A DNA stretch of 64,000 nt from Alphaproteobacteria bacterium UBA6038 (GTDB lineage: Bacteria; Pseudomonadota; Alphaproteobacteria; Micropepsales; Micropepsaceae), in the NCBI GenBank assembly GCA_002429315.1, contig DIZC01000107.1, positions 9,585-73,584 on the forward strand. The letters run 5' to 3'. Shown here piece by piece: positions 33,961 through 45,427 of the stretch. Position 1 is the stretch's first letter. Every line of letters begins with the position of its first letter. Under the pieces are notes generated by a model. It ran no database searches and was not told where the DNA came from. It saw only the letters and a list, made by a program, of their open reading frames with translations. The position numbers were made by a program, and so were the translations under genes.

Positions 33961-33989
33961 GTTGCGTCTACCGGTTCCGCCACGGGGCC
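33951..33989 (-). tRNA. Host tRNA-Leu(UAA), severed 5' half
   Basis: Reverse strand: acceptor GGCCCCG, TG, D-arm GCGGAACCGGTAGACGC, then ACGGACTTAAAA, where the tRNA sequence stops. It completes perfectly with the half at 7955-8014. The host promoter of this tRNA now points into the element toward its integrase. Confidence 0.9.
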
Positions 33990-34007
33990 CGGTTAAAAAA
34001 GGCCAGT

Positions 34008-34035
34008 TTGACAGGCAAAAGTCCATGACTATATT
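34008..34035 (+). promoter_or_regulatory. rpsD promoter
   Basis: TTGACA (34008-34013), 16 bp, TATATT (34030-34035), about 60 bp before the rpsD ATG. This is near consensus and divergent from the tRNA 5' half. Confidence 0.7.
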
Positions 34036-34098
34036 GCCCGGCCTTCCGCGAGGCGCGGCCTCCGGAATTCCCCGTTTTCCGCCGAACTGGATGCCTGA

Positions 34099-34716
34099 AT
34101 GACGAAGCGCGCGACTGCCAAATACAAACTCGACCGCCGGATGGGCGAGAACCTCTGGGGCCGGCCCAAGAGCCCGGTCAACAAGCGCTCGTACGGCCCC
34201 GGCCAGCACGGCCAGCGCCGCGCCAAGAAGCTTTCCGATTACGGCACCCAGCTGCAGGCCAAGCAGAAGCTGAAGGGGTATTACGGCAACATCACCGAGC
34301 GGCAGTTCCATAAATACTACGTCGAGGCGGCGCGCCGCACCGGCGACACCGGCGAGAACATGATCGGCCTCCTGGAGCGGCGGCTGGATGCGGTGGTGTA
34401 TCGCGCCAAGTTCGTGCCGACCCCGTTTGCCGCCCGCCAGCTGGTCAGCCACGGCCACGTGAAGGTGAACGGCCGCCGCGTCACCATCCCGAGCTATCAG
34501 GTGAAGGAAGGCGACATGATCGAGCTTTCGGCCAAGGGGCGGGACATGGCGCTGGTGCTGGAAGCGTCCAAGAGCCCTGAGCGCGACGTTCCCGATTACG
34601 TCGATGCCGATCACGGCAAGATGACGGCCAAGTTCCTGCGCACGCCGAAGCTGGGCGACGTGCCCTACGCGGCGCAAATGCAGCCGCACCTGATCGTCGA
34701 GTTCTATTCGCGCTAG
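34099..34716 (+). CDS. rpsD: 30S ribosomal protein S4
   Basis: A 205-residue S4 protein, a primary 16S rRNA binder in 30S assembly. [21 protein letters not shown] and [17 protein letters not shown] are typical of the alphaproteobacterial form. The S4 RNA-binding domain is [14 protein letters not shown]...[21 protein letters not shown] (about 93-140). It stands alone, not in the alpha operon, as is usual in alphaproteobacteria. It marks the return to backbone after the element. Its stop overlaps the convergent heparinase gene by 4 bp. Confidence 0.98.
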   Translation: MTKRATAKYKLDRRMGENLWGRPKSPVNKRSYGPGQHGQRRAKKLSDYGTQLQAKQKLKGYYGNITERQFHKYYVEAARRTGDTGENMIGLLERRLDAVVYRAKFVPTPFAARQLVSHGHVKVNGRRVTIPSYQVKEGDMIELSAKGRDMALVLEASKSPERDVPDYVDADHGKMTAKFLRTPKLGDVPYAAQMQPHLIVEFYSR

Positions 34717-37259
34717 CGTGCTGCACGTTTGCGGCGGCGGCGCTCTCTGGACTCGGTCTTGGTCTCGCAAGCGGCGGCCGACGGATCATGCCCATGACAG
34801 ATGCCCGGCAACTCAGCCGAGTTTTCGAGACCAGTGCAAGAAATCGCATCTTGGCCGACTCTAAAACGCGCGGCAAAACCGCAGCCGTGCGCCTCGATTT
34901 CTATCTCCCCCGTCGGAAGGGAGTGAAACGCCACACCCAGCTCGCCGCGGCCTCTGCTCCATTGGAAGGCTGACGCCATCGTTCCGGTCTGGCAGCTCAA
35001 CGTCCGCCGGATGTAGGGTGTCGGGACAACACCTTTGCCGGGGCGCATTGCCCATGCGATGGGATTCTCTCTGCTGCCGAATTCGATTGTCGGCACGGGG
35101 CCGCCGGGATCGAAGGCGGCCAGGAGCGCACCCTCCGCCGTTGACCCGAACACAAGAGAGCTAGCCCTGCCGCGATCACGCATCGAGAAGTCCGGCGATA
35201 GGTGCCAGAACTGCTCGAACAGAGCCTCTCGTGACGTCTTGCTGGCCAACCTGTCCAAAACGATGACGGCATGATTGTTCTTCAAATGAACCACTGCACG
35301 CGCGATCCGCGCGCCCGGATAGGCGTGGTTATAGCCGAGCGCAGCTGCCCAGCCCGGTCCCTCCCACATTCCAATTAGCCCTGCAGAAACCAGTCCTGGT
35401 ACGGCGCGCAGGATGTAGCCGTCGCCATTCACCCGAAATGTGTTGTGGCTGGCCGGGTCAAACCGCGCGGCATTGCGCACGGAATCTGAACTCTCCTTGT
35501 TAAACGTTCCACCGTCGATCAGCAGATCTGTGGCGCCGTGGCTCAACAACACAGACAGATCGTCGGAATGCTTGTGCTTTGTGTTACCCAATGTGACAAG
35601 GAAGATGGCGCTGGAAGAGTCCTTCGACAGTTCGGGCTTCGAATGACTTGCGAAATAGCCGCTTTGAGGGAAGTAGTAAGCCGTCCTTGTGCGAACAAAA
35701 CTCTCATCGTTGGGGTTAGCAGCCAGCTCTCCGCCGCCTGTGAAGGCAAGCTCGCGCCGTGCCGCAATGATCGCCGACAAAAACTGGCCCGGTCCGGTAT
35801 CGCCGATCAACGGCGACTGTCCGTCAACCTTGATAAGCGCTTCCGCAAACGGAATCATTCGTTGAAGCGCATCGCGAATAAAAGGTAAGTCCGGGGCACC
35901 GGCCGTTCGCAGATCGTTCAGCGTCCTGCTGAACAGATTCATTATCCAACAGTGATAGCCGAAGGAATTTTCGAGCCAGACGCCATCGGCCGACAGGGCT
36001 TTTCCGATCTGGTGACGTCTGAGCCGCTCGATTCCGAGAGCCATCAACCTTCTGCCGTAGTCCAATTTGGGGAGCAGAAGACCCGACAAGATAAACAGGA
36101 TATCCTGCCGTGCCCCGTGATTCCCGCCTTTCGGATACACTTCGTCGGCGCTCAAGATTTCGAAGCACTGGACCAAGTGCTGCACGGCGACTTCCACTGC
36201 CTCGGCGTCGATCCGGAGCCCGCGATCCATTCGCCTCTTGCAGCAAAGGAGGAAGACGAGCGCCGTTTCCACCCGGCGGCAGATTGTGCCTTGAAAATAG
36301 GCCCGCTGATTGGCCGGCTTCACCGGCGGATTGTTGCGTATGAAGTCGGAAAGGATCGCCGACGCTCTACAAAACACATCATCGGGCGTCATTCCTCGAG
36401 CTCGCAGAAGCTGAATTATGTCAGGCGCGATCTTCGTGCCGCTCGCCGCGTCGAAGGCGAGCGAAAGAGGAGGGCGCAAAAATTCTAGTCCTGTGAAGTA
36501 GGACTGCCAGGTCAAGTTGTCCCCTGGCGCCGACCAATCGATCGGGTTGCCAAAAGGAAATTTCCGCCATTGGGGCCATCCGGGAAACGAGACGACGTCG
36601 GCGATAAAATCCTCGATCGTTGCGTCCGAATAGGAGCGGGCGAGGTTCGCGGGCAGATTCGAATCCGGCCACGCCAGGTTGGCCAACAGCTCCGGGGCGG
36701 TAGGCGCCTCTGCCATGCACCCAGCCAAAGCGTGCCTCCCGCCCGAACCGGCATGCACCGATGACTTTACGGCATGAACGCGAATTGCGCGCAGAATCAT
36801 ATGCGCGATAGACACATAGCCGTACCAGTTGGGCCTACCGGATTTCTTGAGGCGGCGCGCGACGCCCAAACGCATGAGATCTGTCATCGCCACAAGATGC
36901 GCGCCGCAGCGCCGCGCCATCGCTTCGATGGTGCGGTTCTTCTCATCGATCTCGATGGGGACGGGGCCATGGACCTCCGGCGAGGCGAGCTGGAGGAAGA
37001 TACGCACGGCCGCTACATCTTCGCTGATGATGGCGATCTGCTGTTCCGCGAACGACGGATCATCCATCTTCCGCCGATCGAAAGTATAGATAGCGACATT
37101 CGCCCGTTGCCTTGGCACAAACAGCGGCAGCGAAGGACGCCGGCCAAGGACCGCTAGACGCACGGTCTCCAGCCATATTGAGAGCATCAGCATTCGGGCG
37201 AACGCCCGATCTGCTGTGACGATGTAGAGGCCCGTTTGCTGTAACTCCGGTTCGCTCAT
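34713..37259 (-). CDS. Heparinase II/III family polysaccharide lyase-like protein
   Basis: About 848 residues (ATG 37259; an ATG 5 codons upstream is possible). The N-terminal part is helical (alpha/alpha toroid), and the C-terminal Hepar_II/III beta domain shows [26 protein letters not shown] followed by [15 protein letters not shown]. These proteins cleave or remodel uronic acid-containing glycans. It is coded near the exopolysaccharide locus that existed before the element inserted, so it may process that polymer. It is convergent with rpsD. Confidence 0.82.
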   Translation of the reverse strand: MSEPELQQTGLYIVTADRAFARMLMLSIWLETVRLAVLGRRPSLPLFVPRQRANVAIYTFDRRKMDDPSFAEQQIAIISEDVAAVRIFLQLASPEVHGPVPIEIDEKNRTIEAMARRCGAHLVAMTDLMRLGVARRLKKSGRPNWYGYVSIAHMILRAIRVHAVKSSVHAGSGGRHALAGCMAEAPTAPELLANLAWPDSNLPANLARSYSDATIEDFIADVVSFPGWPQWRKFPFGNPIDWSAPGDNLTWQSYFTGLEFLRPPLSLAFDAASGTKIAPDIIQLLRARGMTPDDVFCRASAILSDFIRNNPPVKPANQRAYFQGTICRRVETALVFLLCCKRRMDRGLRIDAEAVEVAVQHLVQCFEILSADEVYPKGGNHGARQDILFILSGLLLPKLDYGRRLMALGIERLRRHQIGKALSADGVWLENSFGYHCWIMNLFSRTLNDLRTAGAPDLPFIRDALQRMIPFAEALIKVDGQSPLIGDTGPGQFLSAIIAARRELAFTGGGELAANPNDESFVRTRTAYYFPQSGYFASHSKPELSKDSSSAIFLVTLGNTKHKHSDDLSVLLSHGATDLLIDGGTFNKESSDSVRNAARFDPASHNTFRVNGDGYILRAVPGLVSAGLIGMWEGPGWAAALGYNHAYPGARIARAVVHLKNNHAVIVLDRLASKTSREALFEQFWHLSPDFSMRDRGRASSLVFGSTAEGALLAAFDPGGPVPTIEFGSRENPIAWAMRPGKGVVPTPYIRRTLSCQTGTMASAFQWSRGRGELGVAFHSLPTGEIEIEAHGCGFAARFRVGQDAISCTGLENSAELPGICHGHDPSAAACETKTESRERRRRKRAAR

Positions 37260-37398
37260 TCTTATGCGCAGCATAGCGGTCGGCTGTCGAAGGCAGCATC
37301 CAATGTCAAGGTGCCCCGTCCAACGGGGACCCGCAACGGCGCAGACCCTCAGCCTTCCATTTGTGCTAAAGGGGCCGGTGCATGCAAATGAGGCAACA

Positions 37399-38049
37399 GT
37401 GACCTACGTCATTTTCGGGGACAGAAGCTCTGGCGCCTTCTCGACGGAAGCCGCGCTCGCCGAAGCCGGCGTGGAGTACGAGTTTCGCCGGGTGTCGCTG
37501 CGCGATAACGCCCAACTCGAGCCGGAATTCCTCAAGGTGAACCCCAGCGGCAAGATGCCGGCGCTGGTGCTGCCAGGCGGCGAGGTGCTGACGGAATCCG
37601 CCGCCATCCTGTTCACCGTTGCCGAACGCCACCCCGATGCCGGATTGCTGCCGCCGCCGGGGAGCTTTGCGCGGGCGGAAGCGTATCGTTGGATCGTGTT
37701 CCTGGCCTGCGAAGTCTATCCGATGGTGGAGATCGCCGATTATCCGGCGCGGTTTGCGCCGGAGGGCGCTGAGGCGGAAGCGCTGCGGGTGAAGGCACGG
37801 GAGCGGATTCGCGAGCGGCTGCTGATCGTGGAGCGCAACGTGGCCGGGCCGTGGTTGTTGTCCAGCGGATTCTCGGCGGCCGATATTTACGTCGCGATGT
37901 TCACTCGCTGGCGGGACGATCTCGGCGCCGAATGGGTGGCGCAGAACCCGATTCCAAAGTTGACCGCGATTGCCCGCGGCGTGTCGGAGCGGCCGCGCAT
38001 TGCGCCGGTGTGGCAGCGCCACTTCGGGCACCAGACGCCGGCGTTCTGA
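37399..38049 (+). CDS. Glutathione S-transferase family protein
   Basis: A protein of 216 residues with GTG start at 37399. The thioredoxin-like N-terminal domain contains SSGAFSTEAALAEAGVEYEF and NPSGKMPALVLPGGEVLTESAAIL with the cis-proline and glutathione-binding ES pair. The helical C-terminal domain ends with FSAADIYVAMFTRW, a standard GST motif. Substrate unknown. Encoded divergently from the heparinase gene. Confidence 0.85.
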   Translation: MTYVIFGDRSSGAFSTEAALAEAGVEYEFRRVSLRDNAQLEPEFLKVNPSGKMPALVLPGGEVLTESAAILFTVAERHPDAGLLPPPGSFARAEAYRWIVFLACEVYPMVEIADYPARFAPEGAEAEALRVKARERIRERLLIVERNVAGPWLLSSGFSAADIYVAMFTRWRDDLGAEWVAQNPIPKLTAIARGVSERPRIAPVWQRHFGHQTPAF

Positions 38050-38052
38050 GGC

Positions 38053-38388
38053 TCACGCGTTTTCCAGCGCGATGCCTTTTTCGGCGAGGAAGGGGCCGAG
38101 CTCATCGGCCTCGTACATCTCGCGCAGGATATCGCAGCCGCCGACGAACTCGCCCTTCACATAAAGCTGCGGAATGGTCGGCCAGTTGGAGAATTCCTTG
38201 ATGCCCTGACGAACCTCGGGGTCCTTCAGAACATCCACGGCTTTGAACTTCACGCCGAGGTTGGAGAGGATCTGCACCGTCGCCGCAGAGAAGCCGCATT
38301 GCGGAAACACCGGCGTTCCCTTCATGTAAAGCACCACATCGTTCGATGCGATGTCGCTGGCAATGCGGTCGTGGGCGGTATCGGTCAT
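38053..38388 (-). CDS. grxD: Monothiol glutaredoxin, Grx4 type
   Basis: A protein of 111 residues with the CGFS active site in [19 protein letters not shown], and [19 protein letters not shown]. It coordinates a [2Fe-2S] cluster with glutathione and works with BolA in iron-sulphur trafficking. bolA lies 390 bp away on the same strand, the usual alphaproteobacterial pairing, here separated by a small membrane gene. Confidence 0.96.
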   Translation of the reverse strand: MTDTAHDRIASDIASNDVVLYMKGTPVFPQCGFSAATVQILSNLGVKFKAVDVLKDPEVRQGIKEFSNWPTIPQLYVKGEFVGGCDILREMYEADELGPFLAEKGIALENA

Positions 38389-38416
38389 GTTCAAGTTCCT
38401 CGGCTAATCCTATGAC

Positions 38417-38749
38417 TTAGGTATGTGCTGGTGCAGCGTCAATACGTGAGTGCTTAGGAATCAGCGCCGTTAGAGCACCCCGGATTCTTCCCCCGGCATA
38501 GAGGACCGCGCCAGCCACGAACGAGAATCCTCCGCACCAGAGAATCATTTCTCTGAAAGAGATCTTGTCGATATTGGCGACACGGGAGGGCAGAGCGGAA
38601 AGCGGATTGTAATCGGTCTCAACCGAGACGTCGTACGCGAAGGCCACGATTACTGCGATAACGCCTGCGATCATCAACAAGACGCCCAAATACATCATGC
38701 CATTTTCGGGTGCTATGGCGGCGGTTTCCATTTGAGTTTCAGTGGTCAT
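38417..38749 (-). CDS. Two-pass membrane protein, unknown
   Basis: A 110-residue protein with two hydrophobic helices (YLGVLLMIAGVIAVIVAFAY and ILWCGGFSFVAGAVLYAGG) separated by a polar loop of about 35 residues. No family is recognised. It interrupts the common bolA-grxD neighbour pair, so it may be a later arrival. Confidence 0.65.
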   Translation of the reverse strand: MTTETQMETAAIAPENGMMYLGVLLMIAGVIAVIVAFAYDVSVETDYNPLSALPSRVANIDKISFREMILWCGGFSFVAGAVLYAGGRIRGALTALIPKHSRIDAAPAHT

Positions 38750-38774
38750 TCAGTTCCCCCATATGTGGCTGGTG

Positions 38775-39002
38775 TTAATCCTTCGCGGCGGTTTGGAGTT
38801 GGAGAGCGTGGAGTTCGCCGCCCATTTTCCCCTTGAGCGCTGCGTACACCATCTGGTGCTGCTGCACGCGATTCTTTCCCTTGAAGGCGGAGGACACGAC
38901 CATCGCGGCCCAGTGATCGTTGTCACCGGCGAGATCGGTCATGGTGACCTCGGCGTCGGGGAACGCCTCCTTGATCAGCTTCTCGATTTCCGATGCGGCC
39001 AT
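38775..39002 (-). CDS. bolA: BolA family protein
   Basis: A 75-residue class II KH-like fold protein. ASEIEKLIKEAFPDAEVTMTDL, DHWAAMVVSSAFKGKNRVQQHQMVYAAL and the HALQLQT end are family-typical. The conserved histidine in QQHQMVY is the cluster ligand shared with Grx4. It follows purL, a common alphaproteobacterial order. ATG 39008 is an alternative start. Confidence 0.95.
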   Translation of the reverse strand: MAASEIEKLIKEAFPDAEVTMTDLAGDNDHWAAMVVSSAFKGKNRVQQHQMVYAALKGKMGGELHALQLQTAAKD

Positions 39003-39043
39003 GGCCATGTGGTTATCCTATCACATTCAACGCATGCACGTTT

Positions 39044-39180
39044 TTATCCTCCCCCGCTTGCGGGGGAGGTGCCGAGCAAACGAAGTGCAGCGAGGCGGAA
39101 GGGGGAACAGGGCCGCAAATCCCCCTTCCGTCTCGGCGCTGGCGCGCCGAGCCACCTCCCCCGTAAACGGGGGAGGATAA
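39044..39180. repeat. Palindromic intergenic repeat family A, copy 1
   Basis: Outer arms TATCCTCCCCCGC and its near complement GGGGGAGGATA enclose inner arms around GAAGGGGGA / TCCCCCTTCC. The unit CTCCCCCGC-TTG-CGGGGGAG is itself a hairpin. Copies recur at 42431 and 42842. It sits between bolA and purL and may act as a transcript-stabilising or terminating hairpin. Confidence 0.8.
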
Positions 39181-39209
39181 CGATGCACATGCTCTGAGGA
39201 AATTGCGCA

Positions 39210-41462
<2,253 letters not shown>

Positions 41463-41748
41463 CCTAGCTGCTCCACCACATCTCGAGAGTTGAAGTCACT
41501 CTCGCCGAAATAAGGGGGGGCGGGTCTTCCATTGGTCGCACGCGGAGACGCGGAGGCGCGAAGGGCCAGGCGAGCTTTAGCATCCTTCTCGAAGCACCCA
41601 ACACCCTGTTCACAATGAACAATTTGCAAAATGTACATTCGAACCTTCGAAAACTGAGGGGAGTCCCCCTCCGCGGGGTCCACATCTTGCGGCTCAACAG
41701 GTCCCGGCGCATTTGATTTGCGAAAATGGGGGGTGGGGTCCCCCCACC

Positions 41749-41932
41749 TGTCATCCCCGGCCGAGCGGCGCGCAGTGCCGCGAGGGGAAGGGGACCCAGG
41801 TAGTCGAATGGGCGTGACCTCAGAGAGTAAGTGGTGGGGGCGCGGCTAACCTCGCGTACCCGGGTGGTTGAACCGTCTGGGTCCCATCCCCTCGAACCGC
41901 GCGCGGGCGCGCGGTTCTCGCCGGGGATGACC
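41749..41932. repeat. Long inverted repeat (family C) in the purL upstream gap
   Basis: The left arm begins TGTCATCCCCGGC and ends GGGGACCCAGG. The right arm begins CTGGGTCCCATCCCC and ends GCCGGGGATGA. The two are imperfect reverse complements of about 50 bp. The remaining part of 41463-42016 has no gene that I can support; open frames there have repeat-like composition. Confidence 0.7.
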
Positions 41933-42016
41933 GTGTGTGCTTGAACCCGCACTGAACCCTCATCTTCTAACTGTCGCATTTATGATACATAGAACGTCTG
42001 GCGAACACAAGAGCCG

Positions 42017-42298
42017 TTACTTACCTTGGGCGAGCCGCTTTTCGGGCGCGCTGACGGCAAGCATGCACTCGGCGAATGTGTCGAGCATCCACTTCCGGTC
42101 CGCTTGCTCATTGCCGGGATGATGTTTTCCAAACCCCTTACCTTCGGCCCCCGCAACGTGGATGGCGAGCCAGTACGCAACCACTTCGGGGCTAGTTGGT
42201 CCAGATTCGCGCGCCCGTTTCAGAATTAACGCGGCCAGCGCGAGGGCGAGCGCAAGCGCTATAAGTGCAACCAAAGCGATATACGCGACAGAGCCCAT
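42017..42298 (-). CDS. Small single-pass membrane protein
   Basis: A protein of 93 residues starting MGSVAYIALVALIALALALA, a long hydrophobic helix, then a polar domain with a helix (DRKWMLDTFAECMLAVSAP). The composition is plausible for a real protein, but no family is recognised. It lies between purL and the DUF559 remnant on the same strand. Confidence 0.5.
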   Translation of the reverse strand: MGSVAYIALVALIALALALALAALILKRARESGPTSPEVVAYWLAIHVAGAEGKGFGKHHPGNEQADRKWMLDTFAECMLAVSAPEKRLAQGK

Positions 42299-42430
42299 TC
42301 CCGCCTCCAAGTAATTCGATCGTCAACTCATGTATTCGCGCGGCCGAAACGTGGAAGGGTTTGAATTTTACCCCAACCCCTCCAGCAGGCCCTCGAACAG
42401 CGCGCGGCCGTCGGTGGCCATCGCGCAAAT

Positions 42431-42500
42431 CTTATCCTCCCCCGCCTGCGGGGGAGGTGCCGAGCGAGCGTTTCGCGAGCGAGGCGGAAGGGGGAAGGTG
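42431..42500. repeat. Palindromic repeat family A, copy 2
   Basis: CTTATCCTCCCCCGC-CTG-CGGGGGAGG, then GTGCCGAGC and GAGGCGGAAGGGGGA, as in copy 1. It overlaps the 3' end of the DUF559 remnant, whose last codons (SLGTSPAGGGG) are read from the repeat. Confidence 0.8.
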
Positions 42501-42840
42501 CGAGAGGATGACCGCAAGCGCATAGTCTAAATCCTCGTAGATCGCAGTGTTCGGAACGCGCAGCACACGCCATCCTTTAGATCGCACGTAGGCATCACGA
42601 CGCCGATCATGCGCCATCTCTTCCTCGGTGCCATGCGTTTCGCCATCCACTTCCACGATCAGCTTGCCGGCATGGATCGCGAAATCTGCGATTTAGGGGA
42701 CCGACCGGATGCTGGCGGCGAAAGTTATAGCCGATCTCCCTCAGGTTGCGCAGATGCACCCATAGAATGACTTCGGCCTTCGTCATCTGGCGGCGAAGCA
42801 CCTTGGCTTTCGCGCGAGCGTTGTCTTCACCCTTCCGCAA
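42432..42840 (-). pseudogene. DUF559 endonuclease-like gene, frameshifted
   Basis: The N-terminal frame (MTKAEVILWVHLRNLREIGYNFRRQHPVGP) and the C-terminal frame (EVDGETHGTEEEMAHDRRRDAYVRSKGWRVLRVPN) belong to one DUF559 protein, a Vsr/PD-(D/E)XK relative. They are joined through IADFAIHAGKLIV in a third reading. Near 42695 one extra C and a TAA where a tyrosine codon is expected break the frame. The gene is flanked by family A palindromes at 42431 and 42842 in opposite orientation, suggesting it travels with them. Confidence 0.8.
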
Positions 42841-42841
42841 A

Positions 42842-42909
42842 GATCCCCCTACCGGCTCGCACTCGCTTCGCTCGCGCTCGCCACCTCCCCCGCAAGCGGG
42901 GGAGGATAA
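42842..42909. repeat. Palindromic repeat family A, copy 3
   Basis: CACCTCCCCCGC-AAG-CGGGGGAGGATAA preceded by CTCGC-rich sequence, in the opposite orientation to copy 2. It bounds the 5' side of the DUF559 remnant. Confidence 0.8.
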
Positions 42910-42931
42910 TTCAATGCGAAACCGCTCCCAT

Positions 42932-43600
42932 TCATCCCAAGCCCTCCAGCAGGCTTTCGAACAGGGCGCGGCCGTCGGTGCCGCCGAGCAGCGGATCGCA
43001 GACGCGCTCGGGATGCGGCATCAGCCCCAGCACGTTGCGCTTCTCGTTGAGGATGCCGGCAATGTTGCGCGCGCTGCCGTTGGGGTTCTCGCCCTCCGCA
43101 TAGCGAAACACCACGCGGCCTTCGCCTTCCAGCCGATCGAGCGTGTCGTCATCGGCGGTGTAATTGCCTTCGCCGTTCGCCACCGGAAACGTCACGCGCT
43201 GGCCGGAATCGTATTTGCGGGTGAAAACGGACTGCGTCTCCGTCACTTCCAGGCCTACGCCGCGGCAGGTGAATTTCAGCCCCGCATTGCGCATCAGCGC
43301 GCCGGGCAGCAGGCGGCTTTCGCACAGCACCTGAAAGCCATTGCAGATGCCGAGCACGGTGACGCCTTTTTGCGCTTTCTCGATCACATCGCGCATAGCG
43401 TTCGACAGCGCCGCCATCGCACCGGAGCGGAGGTAATCGCCGTAGGCAAAGCCGCCGGGCAGCACGATGAGATCGACATCGGGGATTTCGGAATCCGCGT
43501 GCCACACCATGTGCGGCTTGTTGCCGGTCACCTGCTCCAGCGCCACCGCCGCATCGCGGTCGCAGTTGGAGGCGGGGAAAACGACGACGGCGGATTTCAT
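42932..43600 (-). CDS. purQ: Phosphoribosylformylglycinamidine synthase, glutaminase subunit
   Basis: A 222-residue class I glutamine amidotransferase supplying ammonia to PurL. The nucleophile cysteine is in [13 protein letters not shown], and the catalytic His-Glu pair is in [10 protein letters not shown] near the end. [11 protein letters not shown] and [18 protein letters not shown] are PurQ signatures. Only the inverted repeat at 43625 separates it from purS. Confidence 0.98.
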   Translation of the reverse strand: MKSAVVVFPASNCDRDAAVALEQVTGNKPHMVWHADSEIPDVDLIVLPGGFAYGDYLRSGAMAALSNAMRDVIEKAQKGVTVLGICNGFQVLCESRLLPGALMRNAGLKFTCRGVGLEVTETQSVFTRKYDSGQRVTFPVANGEGNYTADDDTLDRLEGEGRVVFRYAEGENPNGSARNIAGILNEKRNVLGLMPHPERVCDPLLGGTDGRALFESLLEGLG

Positions 43601-43624
43601 CGAATCGGCCCCCCAACAACAAAC

Positions 43625-43740
43625 TTGTCATGGCCCGCGAACGCGGGCCACCCAGTAGCGCGCGTCCGCGCGCGAAAAGAGTCGTTTGTGGCGCAGACGC
43701 GCCCCGGCTGGGTGGCCCGGTCAAGCCGGGCCATGACAAA
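43625..43740. repeat. Inverted repeat family B between purQ and purS
   Basis: Arms TTGTCATGGCCCGC...GGGCCACCCAG and CTGGGTGGCCCGG...CGGGCCATGACAA form a long imperfect palindrome of about 115 bp. A half copy is at 44010. In the transcript it would fold strongly and could set purS/purQ versus downstream levels. Confidence 0.8.
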
Positions 43741-43750
43741 TGGGGGCCTG

Positions 43751-43993
43751 CTACGCTTTGAGCTCAATCTCGTATTTCTCGATCACGGTGTTGGCGAGGA
43801 GCTTCTGGCACATCTCGTTGAGTGCGGCGCGGGCTTTTCCCGCATCCGATTCATGCAGATCGATGTCGATCACCTTGCCCTGGCGGACGTCACCGACACT
43901 CGAAAAGCCGAGTCCGTTGAGCGCGTGTCCGATCGCCTTGCCCTGTGGATCGAGCACGCCGTTTTTCAATGTCACGAAGACGCGCGCTTTCAT
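43751..43993 (-). CDS. purS: Phosphoribosylformylglycinamidine synthase, PurS subunit
   Basis: An 80-residue small subunit that bridges PurL and PurQ. KARVFVTLKNGVLDPQGKAI, ALNGLGFSSVGDVRQGKVIDI and the C-terminal MCQKLLANTVIEKYEIEL are typical. It lies between purC and purQ with repeat DNA on both sides. Confidence 0.97.
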   Translation of the reverse strand: MKARVFVTLKNGVLDPQGKAIGHALNGLGFSSVGDVRQGKVIDIDLHESDAGKARAALNEMCQKLLANTVIEKYEIELKA

Positions 43994-44009
43994 CGTAATA
44001 ATTCCAATC

Positions 44010-44045
44010 CGTCATGGCCGGGCTTGTCCCGGCCACCCATGAACA
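44010..44045. repeat. Repeat family B, half copy
   Basis: CGTCATGGCCGGG-CTTGT-CCCGGCCACCCATGA, a hairpin matching one arm of the 43625 repeat, between purS and purC. Interval 43994-44114 has no gene. Confidence 0.7.
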
Positions 44046-44114
44046 TCTTCGCCAACCTTGTGCATAGATGGCCGCCACAAGGACGGCCAAGACGGTAAAG
44101 AGAACGTCTCACGG

Positions 44115-44879
44115 CTACCGCACCAGCACCGGGCCCTTGACTTCTCCCTGTACCGATTCGGGCATGATGCCCAGGCGCCGCGCCACTTCGGAATATGCCT
44201 CCACCACGCCGCCCATGTCGCGGCGGAAACGGTCCTTGTCCATTTTCTCGTTGGTGGTGACATCCCACAGGCGGCAGGAATCGGGACTGATCTCGTCGGC
44301 CAGCACGATGCGCATGTAATCGTTTTCCCACAGCCGCCCGAACTCGAGCTTGAAATCCACCAGCTTGATGCCGACGCCAAGGAAAAGCCCGGACAGGAAA
44401 TCGTTGATGCGGATCGACAAATTGACCATGTCGTCGAGGTCCTGCGGCGCCGCCCAGCCGAAGGCGGTGATGTGCTCCTCGCTTACCCAGGGATCGTGCA
44501 GCTTGTCGTTCTTGTAGAAGTACTCGATGATCGAGCGCGGCAGCACCTGGCCTTCCTCGATGCCGAGGCGCTTGGCCAGCGAGCCCGCCGCGATATTCCG
44601 CACCACCACTTCCAGCGGAATGATCTCCACCTCCTTCACCAGCTGCTCGCGCATGTTGAGGCGACGCACGAAATGCGTCGGCACGCCGATCGCGTTCAGC
44701 TGGCTCATCAGGTATTCGCTGATGCGGTTGTTGAGTACGCCCTTGCCGTCGAGCGTGGCTTTTTTGGTGGCGTCGAAGGCGGTGGTGTCGTCCTTGAAAT
44801 ACTGGATCACGGTGCCGGGCTCCGGCCCCTCGTAGAGGATCTTGGCCTTGCCTTCGTAAATCTGGCGGCGGCGTTTCAT
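44115..44879 (-). CDS. purC: SAICAR synthetase
   Basis: A 254-residue PurC ligating aspartate to CAIR in purine synthesis. [58 protein letters not shown] and [12 protein letters not shown] are the family motifs. It starts at ATG 44879. A GC-rich hairpin (ACGGGGC...GCCCCGT, about 44926-44951) lies in the upstream untranslated region. It leads the purC-purS-purQ set. Confidence 0.98.
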   Translation of the reverse strand: MKRRRQIYEGKAKILYEGPEPGTVIQYFKDDTTAFDATKKATLDGKGVLNNRISEYLMSQLNAIGVPTHFVRRLNMREQLVKEVEIIPLEVVVRNIAAGSLAKRLGIEEGQVLPRSIIEYFYKNDKLHDPWVSEEHITAFGWAAPQDLDDMVNLSIRINDFLSGLFLGVGIKLVDFKLEFGRLWENDYMRIVLADEISPDSCRLWDVTTNEKMDKDRFRRDMGGVVEAYSEVARRLGIMPESVQGEVKGPVLVR

Positions 44880-45091
44880 GGACGGGTCCTTTCCGGGACG
44901 CTGTCGCGCTGGCCCCAAAAAGCGAAACGGGGCAGGGGCCCCGTTTGGGAGACTACCCTATCGGCGGGGGGCCGGGGGCGCAATGATTCGTATATGGGAG
45001 GGCGGGTCGCGCGAAGCCGGGGCTTCGGCTATTGTCAGGCACGGGCCGCAGGTGTCTCGTGAGGTTTTCTGTTGTTTTTCAAGAGGTTGGA

Positions 45092-45424
45092 ATGAGCGGA
45101 TCGTTTCAGGATCGCGAGAAGGCGTTCGAGTCCAAATGGGCCCATGACGAGGAGCTGCGCTTCAAGGTCATCGCTCGGCGCAACAAGCTGCTGGGCCTGT
45201 GGGCGGCCGAGCAGATGGGGATTTCGAGCGATGAGGCGCAGGAATACGCCAAAGGCGTCGTTCGGGCCGATTTTGAGGAGGCGGGGCACGAGGACGTGGT
45301 GCGCAAGGTACGGAAGGATTTCGAGGCCAAGGGCATCGCCCGCTCCGATCACGCCATAAGGGTGAAGATGGAAGAGCTGCTCGCCACCGCCACCGACCAA
45401 ATCCTGCACGAAACGGGGAAATAG
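45092..45424 (+). CDS. DUF1476 family, F1FO-ATPase zeta inhibitor subunit
   Basis: A 110-residue, four-helix DUF1476 protein, known in Paracoccus and relatives as the zeta subunit that blocks ATP hydrolysis by F1. The N-terminal inhibitory stretch is SFQDREKAFESKWAHDEELRFK, followed by ARRNKLLGLWAAEQMG. It is restricted to alphaproteobacteria and is commonly next to purC, as here (divergent). Confidence 0.93.
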   Translation: MSGSFQDREKAFESKWAHDEELRFKVIARRNKLLGLWAAEQMGISSDEAQEYAKGVVRADFEEAGHEDVVRKVRKDFEAKGIARSDHAIRVKMEELLATATDQILHETGK

Positions 45425-45427
45425 GTT

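Noticed and set aside
41464..41979. Reverse-strand frame upstream of purL
   Set aside because: Lies across a long inverted repeat and has repeat-like codons; no start site or motif.
44926..44951. Riboswitch or purine-sensing leader before purC
   Set aside because: Only a single GC-rich hairpin is visible, without conserved purine or other riboswitch core.
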